Below are positions 22,730-34,569 of a DNA stretch of 64,000 nt, one piece after another (within the stretch, counting starts at the first letter, position 1; every line of letters begins with the position of its first letter). Source of the stretch: Hygrophila difformis. Its lineage: Eukaryota; Streptophyta; Magnoliopsida; Lamiales; Acanthaceae. Made by a program: the position numbers and the translations under genes. The stretch lies in assembly GCA_030278955.1 (NCBI GenBank), contig JAOANR010000009.1:37326148-37390147 (forward strand), given 5' to 3'. A model generated the notes under the pieces. It was not told the DNA's origin, made no database searches, and saw only the letters and a program-made list of their open reading frames with translations.

Positions 22730-23269
22730 CAAGGTTGCTAAGATCGGGATCCTATATAGGATCGTTTTTGACTTTGCAAGAACGGGATCATAGGATCGAA
22801 TCGGGATCCTAAGATCCTATGAAATTATTATTTATATTTTTTAAAATTAATACTTGTTAATTATCTCACTAAATGGTGACAGTTATAATTAGAAATATCT
22901 ATTTTAGATCCATTTTGTACAAGAATTTGATAGTTAATAGCATGCTTATTCATGATACAATGGAAGTTAAGCACGAACACATAACTCAAGCATTATGGGT
23001 TCAAAATTGCAAAGATATATTAAACAAAATTGATAAAAAAAAAATAGCATAACGAAAATCATAAAGAGGTAGAAACAATAAGTAATTTTGCTCCAAAAAG
23101 AAAAACATAAAGGTTAGGATCTTAGGATCGCATAGCAATCTTACGATCCTAACCCGATCCTAACGATCCTAACAAATTTTCGATCCTAAGGCGATCCGGA
23201 TCATTTTTTATGGCTAGAATTGTAGGATCGTGCGATCCTACAATCAGGATCGCGATTTTAACAACCCTG
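22730..23269. mobile_element. hAT-like foldback MITE rich in GATCC
   Basis: 540 bp with inverted termini caaggttgctaagatcg and cagggttgttaaaatcg (about 20 of 25 bases agree). The flanks are gttatatg (22722-22729) and gttataag (23270-23277), an 8 bp duplication with one mismatch as expected for hAT elements. Both arms are packed with ggatcct/aggatcc words, so it could fold back. The interior is AT-rich and non-coding. Confidence 0.6.
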
Positions 23270-23280
23270 GTTATAAGGAC

Positions 23281-25686
23281 TGTATACCCGAGAATTTTGC
23301 AATATAAAATAAATAAGTAAATAATAAATAAATACAATAAATAAATAAACATAGTAAATAAATAAAGAATCATGGGAGATGAGAAAGGGAATTTAATCCA
23401 AGAAAGAATTAAAGTTTAAGATAATTTAATTAAATAAATGGTCCCAAGATAACCCAAAAAAAAATGGACTCATGACTCGGACCATAAATTAATTAAGGTC
23501 CACATAAAAACTTAAATAAGAATTTGGAGCCCAAAGATTAGCCGAAAAGCGGAGCCCGAGAACATAGGAGGATAGAAGTCCGAAAGAGAGGAGAAAAAGC
23601 CCGACGGATCGCACGACCCAGCCCGGACCAAAGTCCAGGCGGTGGCCGCGCGGGGCAAAGCTATTGCCACGCCAACCCCGCGCCAGCAGGCAGCAACAAG
23701 CCAAGCGAGATTTACTCGCCCGATTCCCGATTTTTTGACTTCAGTTGCTCACCTTGCGGCCCAAGACTCCTTGTAACAGATCTTGGACATCTCCTAGGTC
23801 CCTAAATCTATAAATACTCGTTCCCATCGACCCCGTACGTTTTTCAAACTCCTCACAATCTCTATACGTTTTCAAACTCGAATCCCGGAGTCGTCGGAGG
23901 CACGAAGGCAAGAGAGGAGACTGAGTTGGACAAAAATCCAAAGACTCCCGTCGTCGTGGTAAGATCTTGTCCATTTTTTTTCCATCCATGATTCGAAAAC
24001 GAATCCTAACTTGATCCTTCTTCTATTCTACACCCCGATCCGGATCTAGAACGCAGATCCCGACGAATCTACGAGGTAAATGGTGAACTGGAAGCCACGC
24101 CTACAAATCGAAGAGCCGGATCATCCATAATCTTGTAAGTTAACCTTACTCTGGTTTGGGAGAATTAAAATACACCCGACATAAAGATCTCATCAAGAAC
24201 TCTAAAATCTGTCGATACGAGAAACCCTACGGCACAGCGATCTCGCGTGAATTTTTCGAACCTTAAAAACTGATCAAACGAAGAAACTTAAAACACCAAA
24301 AACGACATTGAACTAAGTTGTGTAAAAGTACGGAATTTTTCGTCGGGTTTTGCTATCTGAAATCAGTCTCGAAAAAAACTGTTCTAAACTTAGATCTTGA
24401 AATGTTGGCAGAATCTTGGTCCGAAATTGAGGTAGAGTTTGACACTAGATCTAGGCCTAATTAGAACTTGCGTTGAATAGGAAACTTGTCGATCTATGTC
24501 TTATATATCTTCCTGTAAAATTTCATCGAATTTGGAGTTCATTTTCTATGGTAGATTTCAAAATTATGAAACTGATGTTGCGAAATTCGGACAGATTAAT
24601 ATTCTGATGAAAAACTATGTTTTTGACTTGTTTTCTTAACTCGGATCAAAAAACTTCAAACACAAAACTTGTTCATCTCTGTGTTTTCAAATCACTGGTG
24701 AATTTTCGGAATTTTTGGACTTAAAATGGATTTTTAATTAATTTTGGAGTAAACAGCGTCTTAAGGAAGTTGTATTTTAAGAAACTTGTTGGAATTGTGA
24801 GATTGGCCTTTAAGGTTTTAACTTGTGGAAAATTTCTTTGAAATAAATACATAAAATAAGAAGTTTTGAAAAATCCCCTTTGCAACTTGATTAATTAAAA
24901 TTAGGGGGCGAGTGCTCTGCAGGGTGCCCTCCTAACCGCGTCGTGCCTGAATGGACGATGAGAACACTTATGAGAAATTATGCCAAAACGGCGTGAGATA
25001 TAGGGCCTACACTCTCGAGAATATCCATAAGGGTTTCCCGAGGCTCCGGAGTGGTACTGGGTATGGCGGATACGGCTGCGGCCGCCGGACTACCGGCTAA
25101 ACTTGTTGAGATTGCGATGAAATCGCGAAACACTTGAAATGCTTAATCTTGGAGTAATGGGGATAATTAAAATATTTATTTACTGCTTACATTTAAATTA
25201 TCAGTGCTTTATTTACATTAATTACTGCTTTTATGTAAATTATGCTAGATGTCTGATTGGTTAGAATCCATGATTTAATTTATGCAATCTATCTAGTTAA
25301 TTAAATTAAGTTGTGTATTACCTAGTAGCATGCTTCTATTTAAATTTAATTAATGGCTTTGAAACCCCATAACCATGTTATGTGTTAACTTACTCAGCAC
25401 GTTGTGCTGACCAAACCGTTTCTTTCTTTCTTTTTCTTTCAGAGCACGTGGATTATAAGTGATCATGTACCCGCATGGGAATTTTTGGGAACATTGCATT
25501 TTGACTTTTTGTATTAGACTATGACTTGCGTGAACGGGCCTGTTTAACCCGTGTTTTGGCCATGCTGGCCCTATTTAAAATTTTCGCTGCAATACTTATA
25601 CTTAAATAATATTTCCGCTGCACTATTATGATATCATTTTTCGAACTACATTGTATGGGCTGTTTGAATGTGTTTAAATATTTTAA
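23281..25686 (+). repeat. G2 Tekay-type 5' LTR, part 1
   Basis: Starts tgtatacccgagaattttgc and closely matches the LTR beginning at 62591, so the two are the ends of one element. It contains a TATA box (23809-23815), donor-like GTAAG sites (23959, 24135), a branch-point-like CTGAC (25407-25411) and an AG acceptor (25441-25442). It is interrupted at 25686 by G3 and resumes at 37751. The ends are shared with chromovirus LTRs of the Tekay/Del group. Confidence 0.88.
23809..23815 (+). promoter_or_regulatory. TATA box in the G2 5' LTR
   Basis: TATAAAT in ctaaatctataaatactcg. Equivalent boxes lie at 42636 and 60415 (G1) and 63119 (G2 3' LTR), at matching LTR positions about 530-610 bases from the start. 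Confidence 0.6.
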
Positions 25687-27774
25687 TGTAATACCCCAGA
25701 TTTATATCAACGTCCAAAGGAATAAAATTTATTCCGATCAATGTCGAAATATCTCCGAGAAGAAGAAAATAATTTATCACAATAAATTATTGCTCGGAAA
25801 TGAAACGCCGATAGATTCAAAATTCAAAATGGAATAAAAGAGGGAAAGGAAGCCCGAAGACATTCCATGAATTGAGTCAAAATAATTGGAATTAAATTCA
25901 AGAAGGAAAAGAATTTTAATTCCAAGAACCCGTAAAGTCGGAAGAAATTTAATTACACAAGTTATTGCGCGGGAGGCAAAAGACGACGAATTGGAAGCCG
26001 ACGAACCCGAGACCGACGGACTTAAGATTTCAAACATGAAATTCATTTGAGTCGAGATAAATTTAAGATAAGAATTTATGATCCGAGAATGACCCGAAAA
26101 ATCGAGCCCGAAAACGTAGGAGGACAGAAGTCCGAAAGAGAGGAGAAAAGGCCCGACGGGATCGCACGGCCCAGTCCGGACGCACGGCCCAGACCAGGCC
26201 GCGCGCCCCCCGGGCGGTTTTTGGCTAAAAACCGCGCCAACCCCGCGCCACCAAGACAGCAGCTGCCATTCGCGCGATTTCGGGGATTTCTTGCCATATT
26301 TCGACCCCCCGACTTTGGTAACCCAATCCCAGTCGGGGGAAAGGCCTATAGGACGATCATTGATAGGATTCCACTCCATTCTCAGCCTCTCAAACTTATC
26401 CATCATCCAAAACTCTCCCAAAAACCGAAAACACAAGTTCTTCACCTACCGACGACTTTCCGATCACTTTCCGGCAACGGGAATCGACGTAGGAGGTGTG
26501 GAGAACAACATCCTTATTATTCCAGATTGTGGTAAGTCGTCCATAGGTTTTTGTTTAAGTTTTCGATGCCCGAAAATCCGATCTAACCCTAGACTTTTGC
26601 TTTCGGATTCGGTTTGTGGACATTGGAAGAGGAAATCGACTTGAGGAGATTCGTTCATGACATTCCGTGGATTGCGGACGACCCCGTGGCCTCCTAGACA
26701 TCATCCCCACTGTAAGTTAATACTTACTTGGTTTTAGGTGACTTAAAATGCAACCAAACGTATGGATTTAATAACTCTAAAATCTGTCAACACGAAAAAC
26801 CCTCGGCGCAACAATTTTGTGCGAATTTTTCGAACCCTTAAAACTGCTCAAACGGAAAAACTTAAAACATGAAAAACGTTCCTAAGACATAGTTCTAGTT
26901 CGTGTAAAATCTTCATAATTTTTCATTGTGTTTTGATATCCAAAAACGACCGAGAACCAACTTGCCTTGAGATTCGAACTTGAAACTGTGACAGGTTTGA
27001 AATCGAACCAAAACCCCTATTTCGAGAGTTCAAACCGAAAACCTCAAAACTAGACTTTTAATTCTAACTCATAAATCTAGGTTGTGTAAAAATTTCAGAC
27101 ATTTTTGTTAATGTTTGCTATTTCAAATCGCATCGAAAAGAAACTGTTTTGACAAAACGTGTTTGGAATCTGCCTATGAACATGTCCGAACTTAGTGAGC
27201 CTCTTTCTATATTTTGTAGTCCGATTTGATCTTTGCAATCTAAATGAAAGTCGTAGATAATCATGTCTAGTATATGTGTGTAAAATTTCAGAATTTTTGG
27301 AGTCCATTTGTTATGTGAAAATGTCGAATCTTTGAATTGTGCCAAACCTGAATCCGGACAGAACACTGCTTGCGAAACAAACTCGATTTTTGACATGTTT
27401 CCTCAACTTATTTCGAAAAAGTTAAAACACAAAGTTGTTCATTAGGATGTTTTTGATATACTATGAAAATTTCAGATTTTTCGGACTTGAAATGAATTTT
27501 TAAATTAAAAAGGCGTAAACTGTGACGCCAAACGACTTTTAAATCGAGAGATTTTGAAATTTCGAAACAAACGGCCGAAGACTTGAAATACGATACATCT
27601 ATACTTTTGAAAAATCCCGTTATACTAAATCGAAATGTTATTGAGATACTTTGGTGGAGGGCGAGTGCCCTGCAGGGTGCCCCTCTAGCCTTCTTGGCGT
27701 GCCTATAATGGACGTTAGATACTTGCATGAAAAACTTGTGAATTTTGCAAAACTTGTCCTTACCTTGCGGGTTC
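25687..27774 (+). repeat. G3 5' LTR, part 1
   Basis: Starts tgtaataccccagattt. It contains the GC-rich block near 26140-26260 and donor-like sites at 26532 and 26712, and is cut at 27774 by R1 (duplication ggttc at 27770-27774). Long overlapping ORFs here (for example 26047-26535 and 25777-26445) are LTR sequence and recur in the 3' LTR. Confidence 0.88.
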
Positions 27775-30700
27775 TGTAACACCCCGGATTTGATAACCCA
27801 GGCCGAGGTGTCACCGCCGCACCTCCCTAGCAAGACACGGTTTCTCCGAGCTTGCTAAAGAGATGCAAGGCTATAGGTGTTGGAAAAAGTCTTAAAAGTA
27901 AGTCCGGAATTACTTAAAAATAATAATGTAGTATCATCCATACATGATAAAAATAAATAGTTGCAGCGGAAATTTAAATATGGGCCGACATGGCCAAAAC
28001 TTGGGTCAACAAGCCCATATGCAAGTCATGTAAAATGAATAACTAAATGTCCGAAGTAATCCCCCGATGCATGATCATGCTCCGTACTCTGTAATGGAAA
28101 AATAAACAACAGGTTTTATCAGTATATAAAATACTGAGTAAGTTACTTCCTAACGTAACGATAAAGGGGTTTAAAAAGATTATTTAATTAATTTAAAACT
28201 TATACTTTTACTCAGGCTCAAATTTAAATATTAAAAATTCGTAATCTTACTTGCAGCGGAAAACATGATTTATTTATTCAAGACGAGAGTACAAAAATTA
28301 AAGGACTTAATTTAAAAGCGTAATCTAAAAGCATAATTTAATAACATTATTTAAATGCATAATTTTAAAACATGGTAAATAGGATTTAAGCATAATTAAA
28401 CGCTCACACAAGTCTTTTATATATATATATATTTTTTTTATCCCGTAAACTAAGAAGACGACACCACACAAGGGAGATCACTAACGAGGCAATCTCAATA
28501 GTCGTAACCAGATAGCCGGTGAACCGGCGGCCGCAGCCATATCAGTATTGACTGCCGTTTTGGCGAGCCATGTATATCTACCGTCGATTTGACAGGCGTG
28601 TATATCAACCGCCATTTGACAGGCCTTTCAAGCGGTTTCACTGCCACTCGGGCAGGCCGTGTATTTCCCACTGCCGATTTGGCAGGCCATGTGCACAACT
28701 GCCGTTTTGGCATAGTAAGGAGACCACTAACGAGGCATTCTCAAAGATAATGATAGCATGAAGATCGGCTCAGCCTAGTGAATGGGATTTTTCGAAAGTT
28801 CGCATTTCAATGTTATCAAATGATCGATATCGTGATTTCATAGTTCGAGTTTTCTCAAGTTCGAAAAATCCTATTCGAGGCAGTTTACGCCTTTCTTAAT
28901 TAAAAATTCGTCTTTACACCAAAAATTCTGAAATTTTTACAGTAGTTCGAAAACACACACACGAACAACTTTCATGTATTAAGTTTTTGGAAATAAGGTT
29001 CTGAAGTGAGTCGAATTTCGAGTTCTTTGCAAAGATAATTTCTATCTCAAAAACTGGTTTCGTCACAGGTTAGTGCAACGCCGATTAAAAATTCATTTCA
29101 AAACCAATTGATGCGAAATTTTTACAGTAATTACAAAACACGTTAAGAAACAACTTTCATGTTTTAAGAATTTGGAAATAATGAATTCTTGGTACTCACA
29201 AATCGACCACAACTCACTGCAAACTCGCGGGCTCCGAAGGGGTTTTAAAACAGTTCTGAAATTTGGCCATTTTGACATATCAAATGAACTCCAAAATTCA
29301 TGAAATTTTATACACATAATCTAGACATAATTTCCTACAACTTTTGTTTAGAAATGCAAAGTTGAATCATTCTTTAAATGGGTGAAAAATATGCACCAAG
29401 TCGGGTCATAAAAACTGTCAGGATTCCAGATTTGGCGATTCAACTTTTGACGATTTTTTGGCATATCAAACGTGGTTCAAAAATTATGAAATTTTTCAGG
29501 GATAAACTAGACACCATCATCTACAACTTTTATGTTTTCACCCAAGATTATTTTTGATCATAAAGGATCGAAAAACGCACAACAAGTTCGACTATGTAAT
29601 CTGTCCAGTTTTCCGTTAAATCACAGTCTATCTCCGAGGGGTTTTGAGTATGCAAACGTTAACGAAAATGCGTGAAATTTTAAAGACACAATATTTAGAT
29701 AGTTAGCTACAACTTTCGTTTTTACATAAAAGTTTAGTTTTGAAGGATTCCATTAGAAAAACATCAAAGAAGTTCAACACTCCAATCTGTCATCAGTTTC
29801 GATTTTGGGAGAAAATGCAGAGTAAACCAGATTCGATTTCGGGGGTCAACCGTTGATGAAAACTCTTGAAATTTTGACACAATCTAGATTATGATCTTAG
29901 GAACAAAGTTCATGTTTTGGCCAATCCGTTTTAAACAATCGAAAGGGTCGAACTCATGAGGTTTCTGAAACTGCGCGGATTGGGGTTTTTAAGTTCCGAT
30001 TTTTACGTTTTTTGTTTAGATCCATTGATTTGTTCGATTTTAGTCACCCAAAATTGAAACGCAAGGAACCAACTTACAGTGTTAGAGTTTAGGATCGTCA
30101 CGGGACTCTCTCGGGTTGTCTAGGATTGCGACGAGCGGGTGTCTTCCACCGATCTCCTTCTTCTTCGCCCCCGAAGTGAACTCGTAAGAAAGTTTCGATG
30201 GTTAGGTTCAAATTTACTACATTATGGACGAATAAAAAACTGTACAACACCTTACCAACGTCCAAGGGGTCTGTCTTCTCCTTCTCAAGTCCTTCTTGTT
30301 CGGATTTCATCGTTGGAACTTCAAGAACACAAGGGATTTCGGGGTTTTCGACTTTGGGAGGAGTTGGAGAGAATGTGAGGAGAAGAGGGCTGCTCTAGGG
30401 TTGTGTTTTTTTTTTTGAATTTAGGGTTGGGGAGCAGTATAAGGTCGTCCCACATATCCTTCCATAGCCCGGGATTTAGTTTCCATCGTCGGGGGTCGAA
30501 AATATGGCAAGAAAATCGTCGGAACGCGTTGTTGCCATTTTCTGGGGAGGTCACGCGGACTTGGCGCGCTCCTAGGCTAAACACCGCGCGGCCAGCGCGC
30601 GGCCTCCGCCTGGACCTCGGTCCGGGCGGGACCGTGCGATCCGATCGGGCCTTTTCTCCTCTCTTTCGGACTTCTGTGCTCCTACGTTTTCGGGCTCGAT

Positions 30701-31122
30701 TTTTCGGGTCATTCTCGGATTATAAATTCTTATCTTAAATTTATCTCGTCTCGAATTAACCCCGTATTCAAAATCTTGAGTCCGTTGCGTTTGGATTCGT
30801 CGGCTTCTAATTCGTCGTCTCTTGACTCCCGTGTAACAATTTATCTAATTAAATTATTTCCGACTTCACCGGTTCCTGGAATTAAAATTCTTTTCTTTCT
30901 TGAATTTAGTTCCAATTCTTTTGACTCGATTCATGGAATGTCTCCGGGCTTCCTTTCCCTCCTTTATTCCATTTTAAATTTTTGAATCTATCGGCGTTTC
31001 ATTTCCGAGCAATAATTTATTGTGGTAAATTATTTTCTTCTTCTCGGAGATATTTCAACCTTGATTTGATTACGAACTAAGTTTTATTCCTTTGGACGCC
31101 GATAAAAATCCTGGGTATTACA
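27775..31122 (-). repeat. LTR of R1
   Basis: 3.35 kb LTR whose sense-strand end (plus-strand 27775-27870) matches the ends of the G1, G2 and G3 LTRs, including the U5 hairpin arms at 27828-27834 and 27851-27857. It carries a splice-acceptor-like end (acag near 28090, minus strand), donor-like sites near 30075 and 30250, and its own minisatellite at 28540-28716. Confidence 0.82.
28540..28716 (-). repeat. GCC-NNN-GGC minisatellite in the R1 LTR
   Basis: About six tandem units of roughly 28-33 bases, each on the sense strand tgccaaa(a)cggcag, a variable ten bases, then a(t/c)a(t/c)(g/a)gcc. The G1 and G2 LTRs have one such unit at the same place (near 43828 and 24982), so the unit was amplified in R1. 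Confidence 0.75.
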
Positions 31123-31289
31123 GTCTACCCCCCTTAAGAATCAACTTCGTCCCGAAGTTGCGCCCTCACTTTCTTTTGGGCTCAATTTAATGTTGGGGTA
31201 TCTCCATCTACTTTCCTTAAGGATAAACGTCTTCCACAAGAAATTAATTCCATTCCTTTGAATGTGAATTAAATTTCTCGGGTGTTACA
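31123..31289 (-). other. R1 internal remnant with hairpin and purine tract
   Basis: On the minus strand this ends in cttaaggggggtagac directly before the LTR, with the hairpin arms CAACTTCG (31142-31149) and CGAAGTTG (31153-31160) just upstream. The distal part resembles an LTR start. No coding sequence remains. Confidence 0.65.
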
Positions 31290-31735
31290 GGTTCGATTCC
31301 CCAAGGCGTATGTTTTTCCTGCGGGTTCGATTCCCCAGGATGTGTGTTGATTCCTATGGGTTCAATTCCCTAGGATGTATTTGAGTTCTTGCGGGTTCGA
31401 TTCCCCAAGGGCGATTGTATGTTTTCCTGCGGGTTCGATTCCCCAGGATGTGTGTTGATTCCTATGGGTTCAATTCCCTAGGATGTATTTGAGTTCTTGT
31501 GGGTTCGATTCCCCAAGGGCGATTGTATGTTTTCCTGCGGGTTCGATTCCCCAGGATGTGTGTTGATTCCTATGGGTTCAATTCCCTAGGATGTACTTGA
31601 GTTCTTGCGGGTTCGATTCCCCAAGGGCGATCGTTTGTTTTCCTGCGGGTTCGATTCCCCAGGACGTGTGTTAATTCCTACGGGTTCAATTCCCTATGAT
31701 GCGTTTAAATTCTTGCGGGTTTGTTTCCCCAAGAT
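31290..31735 (+). repeat. B-box-like minisatellite, G3 5' LTR
   Basis: Thirteen subrepeats of about 34-38 bases, in higher-order units of three (about 105 bp). Eight contain GGTTCGATTCC, matching the RNA polymerase III B-box consensus GGTTCGANNCC. Four contain GGTTCAATTCC and one is degenerate. The first copy begins in the target duplication of R1. Most third units are followed by a T run. No A-box or tRNA fold accompanies them. Confidence 0.9.
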
Positions 31736-32439
31736 CAGATCATATAAAATCATATTGAACAAAAGTGAAAGAATGAAAATCCTGAAATACCTAATCGTGA
31801 TGTACGGGAAAATCTTAAAACGTGAATGTTTTCCTTATTTAAGTTATACCTTTAAATTATGCCTTGCAATTATTTTACCATGTAATTTGAATTATGATCA
31901 CGTGAAATCCTTGTGTTAAATTATGCCATTTATTTATTAGAGGATAATTAACTCAAATTGTGAATTACCTACAAGCATGTTTTTATTAAATTTAAATAAA
32001 GGCTTTGAAACCCCTTGATCATATTAGGTGTTAACTTACTCAGCACGTTTTTGCTGACCAAACCACATTTCCCCTTTTTCTTTCAGAGTATGAGGATTAT
32101 GCATCATCATATGCATACATGGGAACATTCGGGAAAAACTCTATTTTAAATTCCGGCATTTAATTACAACTTGCATGAACGGGCCTGTTTAACCCGTGTT
32201 TTGGCCATGTTGGCCCAGTATTTAAATTTCCGCTGCATTACAATTATATATATGTAAATATTACATTCCGCTGCAAATTTGATATTATTATTTTTAAATT
32301 ATATTACAATGGGCTGTTTGAATGATTTAAATTTTGAAAAACCATAGCCTTGCATCTCTTTAGCAAGCTCGGAGAAACCGTTGTTAGGGAGGTGTGGCGG
32401 TGACATCCCGGCCTGGGTTATCAAATCCGGGGTGTTACA
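31295..32439 (+). repeat. G3 5' LTR, part 2
   Basis: Resumes exactly where 27774 stopped, with the B-box-like minisatellite, then branch point CTGAC (32054-32058), pyrimidine tract, AG (32085-32086) and LTR end ccggggtgttaca at 32439. The U5 hairpin is damaged here (right arm shortened near 32380). Confidence 0.85.
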
Positions 32440-32442
32440 AAG

Positions 32443-32454
32443 TGGTATCAGAGC
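32443..32454 (+). other. G3 primer-binding site (tRNA-Met type)
   Basis: TGGTATCAGAGC three bases after the LTR, the usual plant initiator-methionine tRNA primer site. Confidence 0.85.
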
Positions 32455-33061
32455 CCGGACTGTTTTTAAAACTAGTATTATAATTTTTAAACTATTATTA
32501 TTTTTAAACTAGTATTGTATTTAAAAATCCATTAATATTTTTAAACTAACATTTTTGAGCCCAAATTTTTTTTTCTAAGCCCTAACTTTTAGCCCAAATT
32601 TATTATTTTAAATCCCAAACCTTTTGAGCCCAAAATTTATTTTTTTTCCTAGCCCAAATCTTTAGCCCAATATTTAATTACTATGTTGGCCCAATTATTT
32701 TGGCCCTAACCTTGTTTTTTACTTAAAGCCCAAATAATTTATTTCTTTCGGCCCAATATAGTGGCCCAAACCTTTTATCCTTATTTTAATCTATCCATGG
32801 AATAAATTTATTTTTAAAACCCATGGATAAATAAATGCATGCATTAAATTTTTTTTTGGGGGGGATTACATATGCATATGCATACATAAATATTTGTGCT
32901 AACCTTTTTATGTGAATCGTTTGTGATACATAACCTTCTCACTCTAATGTTCGACTTCACCTTGAGTCTTGACTTAGAAGCGCTAACTTGAGACTAAACT
33001 TTGCCTTAGTCCTAGATCTTGATCACTTAGAAACTCACCTTCGCGCGCTTAATAACAGAAA
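32455..33061 (+). other. G3 5' leader, non-coding
   Basis: AT-rich leader with many repeats of agcccaaa/ggcccaat. Unlike G1 and G2, it contains no coiled-coil ORF upstream of gag. It ends in an acceptor-like taacag just before the gag ATG. Confidence 0.6.
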
Positions 33062-34142
33062 ATGGCACCTAAAAGAAAACTGAGGAAGGTAAGCCCAAAC
33101 GACACTGACACTGACCTCCCAAACGCACCTAACAACGATGAGGTTCCTCCGAACGTAGGAGATCGAGCGCCTTCTATACCCAACAACATGGAAAAACGTC
33201 TAAGAACTATGGAGGAGGTCCTTGTGGCATTAGGAAATGCTGAGGTGCATAGAGCACAAGCAGCAGTACCCCCACCAGTAGCCCAAGTCAACTACTTGGC
33301 ATTGGTAAACCCCTACAACCCACCACACTATGATGGGCAAGAGGATCCCGCCAAACTAGAGGGGTGGATCCGTAACTTTGATAAACTTTTGGATGCTATC
33401 AAATGCCCTGACGAGGAGAAGATATACGTGGCGACCTACTACTTAGGAGGTGAAGCCGATGAGTGGTGGCAAAAACCTTCAAGCGAATTCAGAGGAAGAC
33501 GAAGAAGCCTACACTTGGGAAGGACTTAAGGAAGCCTTGAGAGAAAGATTCTACCCACTGAGCACCAAGACTGCGAAATACGAGGAATTCATCAACCTGA
33601 AGCAAGGTGCACAAACAGTGCAAGAGTACTACACCAAATTCAAGGAGCTAGTACGATTTGCTACGAGGATAGTACCAACCGATTCTGACAAGGCTCAGAA
33701 ATTCGAGATGGGTCTGAACCTTAGTATCCGGGAGATACTTGCAGTAGTACAATTGACAAACCTACAGACGGTTTATGATCGAGCTGTAGCAATTGATCGA
33801 GTCCAACAACTGAAGCGCAAAGGAAATGGGGAGTCGAGCAAGGGCTCGCAAGAATTTGAGAAAAAGAATCGAAACAATAGCAATGGCAATTTTAAGAAGA
33901 ATAATGGTCAAGCTGGGTTCAGTGAGCCAAAGGAGAATAAGAATAAAGGTTTAAATAATGGGAGAAACGGCATACCACGTTGCCCGCAGTGCCACCAAGC
34001 CCATTTGGTGCGCGAATGCCCAAGGCGCGGGACTTGTTATAGATGTGGTGGGGAAGACCACATGATTAGAGAATGCAATGTTCGTGAGGAGATGATTGAG
34101 AAAAGGCTAGATTTGGTAAACCCTCAATCAGAAGAGCCGTAG
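33062..34142 (+). pseudogene. gag: G3 gag with one frameshift
   Basis: Starts MAPKRKLRKV, then the gag core with NPYNPPHYDGQEDPAKLEGW, YLGGEADEWW, ERFYPLSTK and YYTKFKELVRFA. Two CCHC zinc knuckles follow near the C terminus (CPQCHQAHLVREC and CYRCGGEDHMIREC), then a stop at 34140-34142. A single-base shift in an A run at about 33470-33475 divides the frame into 33062-33529 and 33450-34142. Gag forms the cytoplasmic particle that packages element RNA. Apart from the shift the protein is complete, so loss of gag was recent. No protease follows. Confidence 0.87.
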
Positions 34143-34569
34143 GACGATTGAACGACATCGATCAAGCGGACTTGCCAGCTCAGTGAGAAATGATTGTATA
34201 CAACGTTACCCAACCCTGAGTCAAACCGATCCAACAACAGTTATGGGGACATAACTGTAACCCTAAGGGGAGGAGGATGTAACGACCCGAATATTCTAAT
34301 CCGAATATTTTGTATTTCAAATAAACAAATCCAAATTGTTTTGAACTACGTCATGGCTTGATCCCTTCACAGGGTACGTAGGCAACTCGGAAATTTCAAT
34401 TCCGGGTTCAGTCAAACAATAATCAAACAACAAACAATCAACAATCGAACAATAATTCAATTACACAATATCGCAAGATAATAAAGTAAACAAAAGGACC
34501 CTAACTCTTAGCGCGAGAAAAGCCAAAACACAACTTCGAGGGCGAAGTTGACTCTTAAGGGGGGTAGAC
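34143..34569 (+). other. G3 3' leader: fossil tract, hairpin, purine tract
   Basis: Contains a purine tract followed by an LTR-start-like tgtaacgacccgaat (about 34265-34300), a conserved block gaactacgtcatggcttgat (about 34344), the hairpin arms 34531-34538 and 34543-34550, then the working purine tract cttaaggggggtagac ending at 34569. The first bases resemble the end of pol in G1 and G2 (an atggggacataact block). Confidence 0.75.

Larger units (their letters stand above)
27775..31289 (-). mobile_element. R1: internally deleted, reversed Tekay-type element
   Basis: Flanked by ggttc (27770-27774 and 31290-31294), with TG/CA outer ends. On the minus strand it reads: an LTR-start-like sequence (tgtaacacccgagaaattta), a short internal piece with a hairpin and purine tract (31123-31289), then one full LTR (31122 down to 27775). 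Everything from 5' LTR body to pol is missing. The two LTR starts differ: the outer one resembles the G1/G2 type, while the complete LTR begins tgtaatacccaggattt like G3. The structure is therefore a deletion product and perhaps a recombinant. Confidence 0.75.

Noticed and set aside
22429..22812. 127-codon and overlapping ORFs
   Set aside because: They are composed of the CACTA subterminal repeats and read through the terminal inverted repeat; not protein-like.
25777..26535. Overlapping open frames of 117-222 codons on both strands, repeated at 34660-35527
   Set aside because: They fall in the GC-rich U3 part of the two G3 LTRs, have no recognisable domain, and recur only because the LTR is duplicated.
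31290..31735. Possible CRISPR array or tRNA gene cluster
   Set aside because: The spacers are themselves repeated in a fixed order, the host is a plant, and no A-box, acceptor stem or cloverleaf is present. It is an LTR minisatellite.
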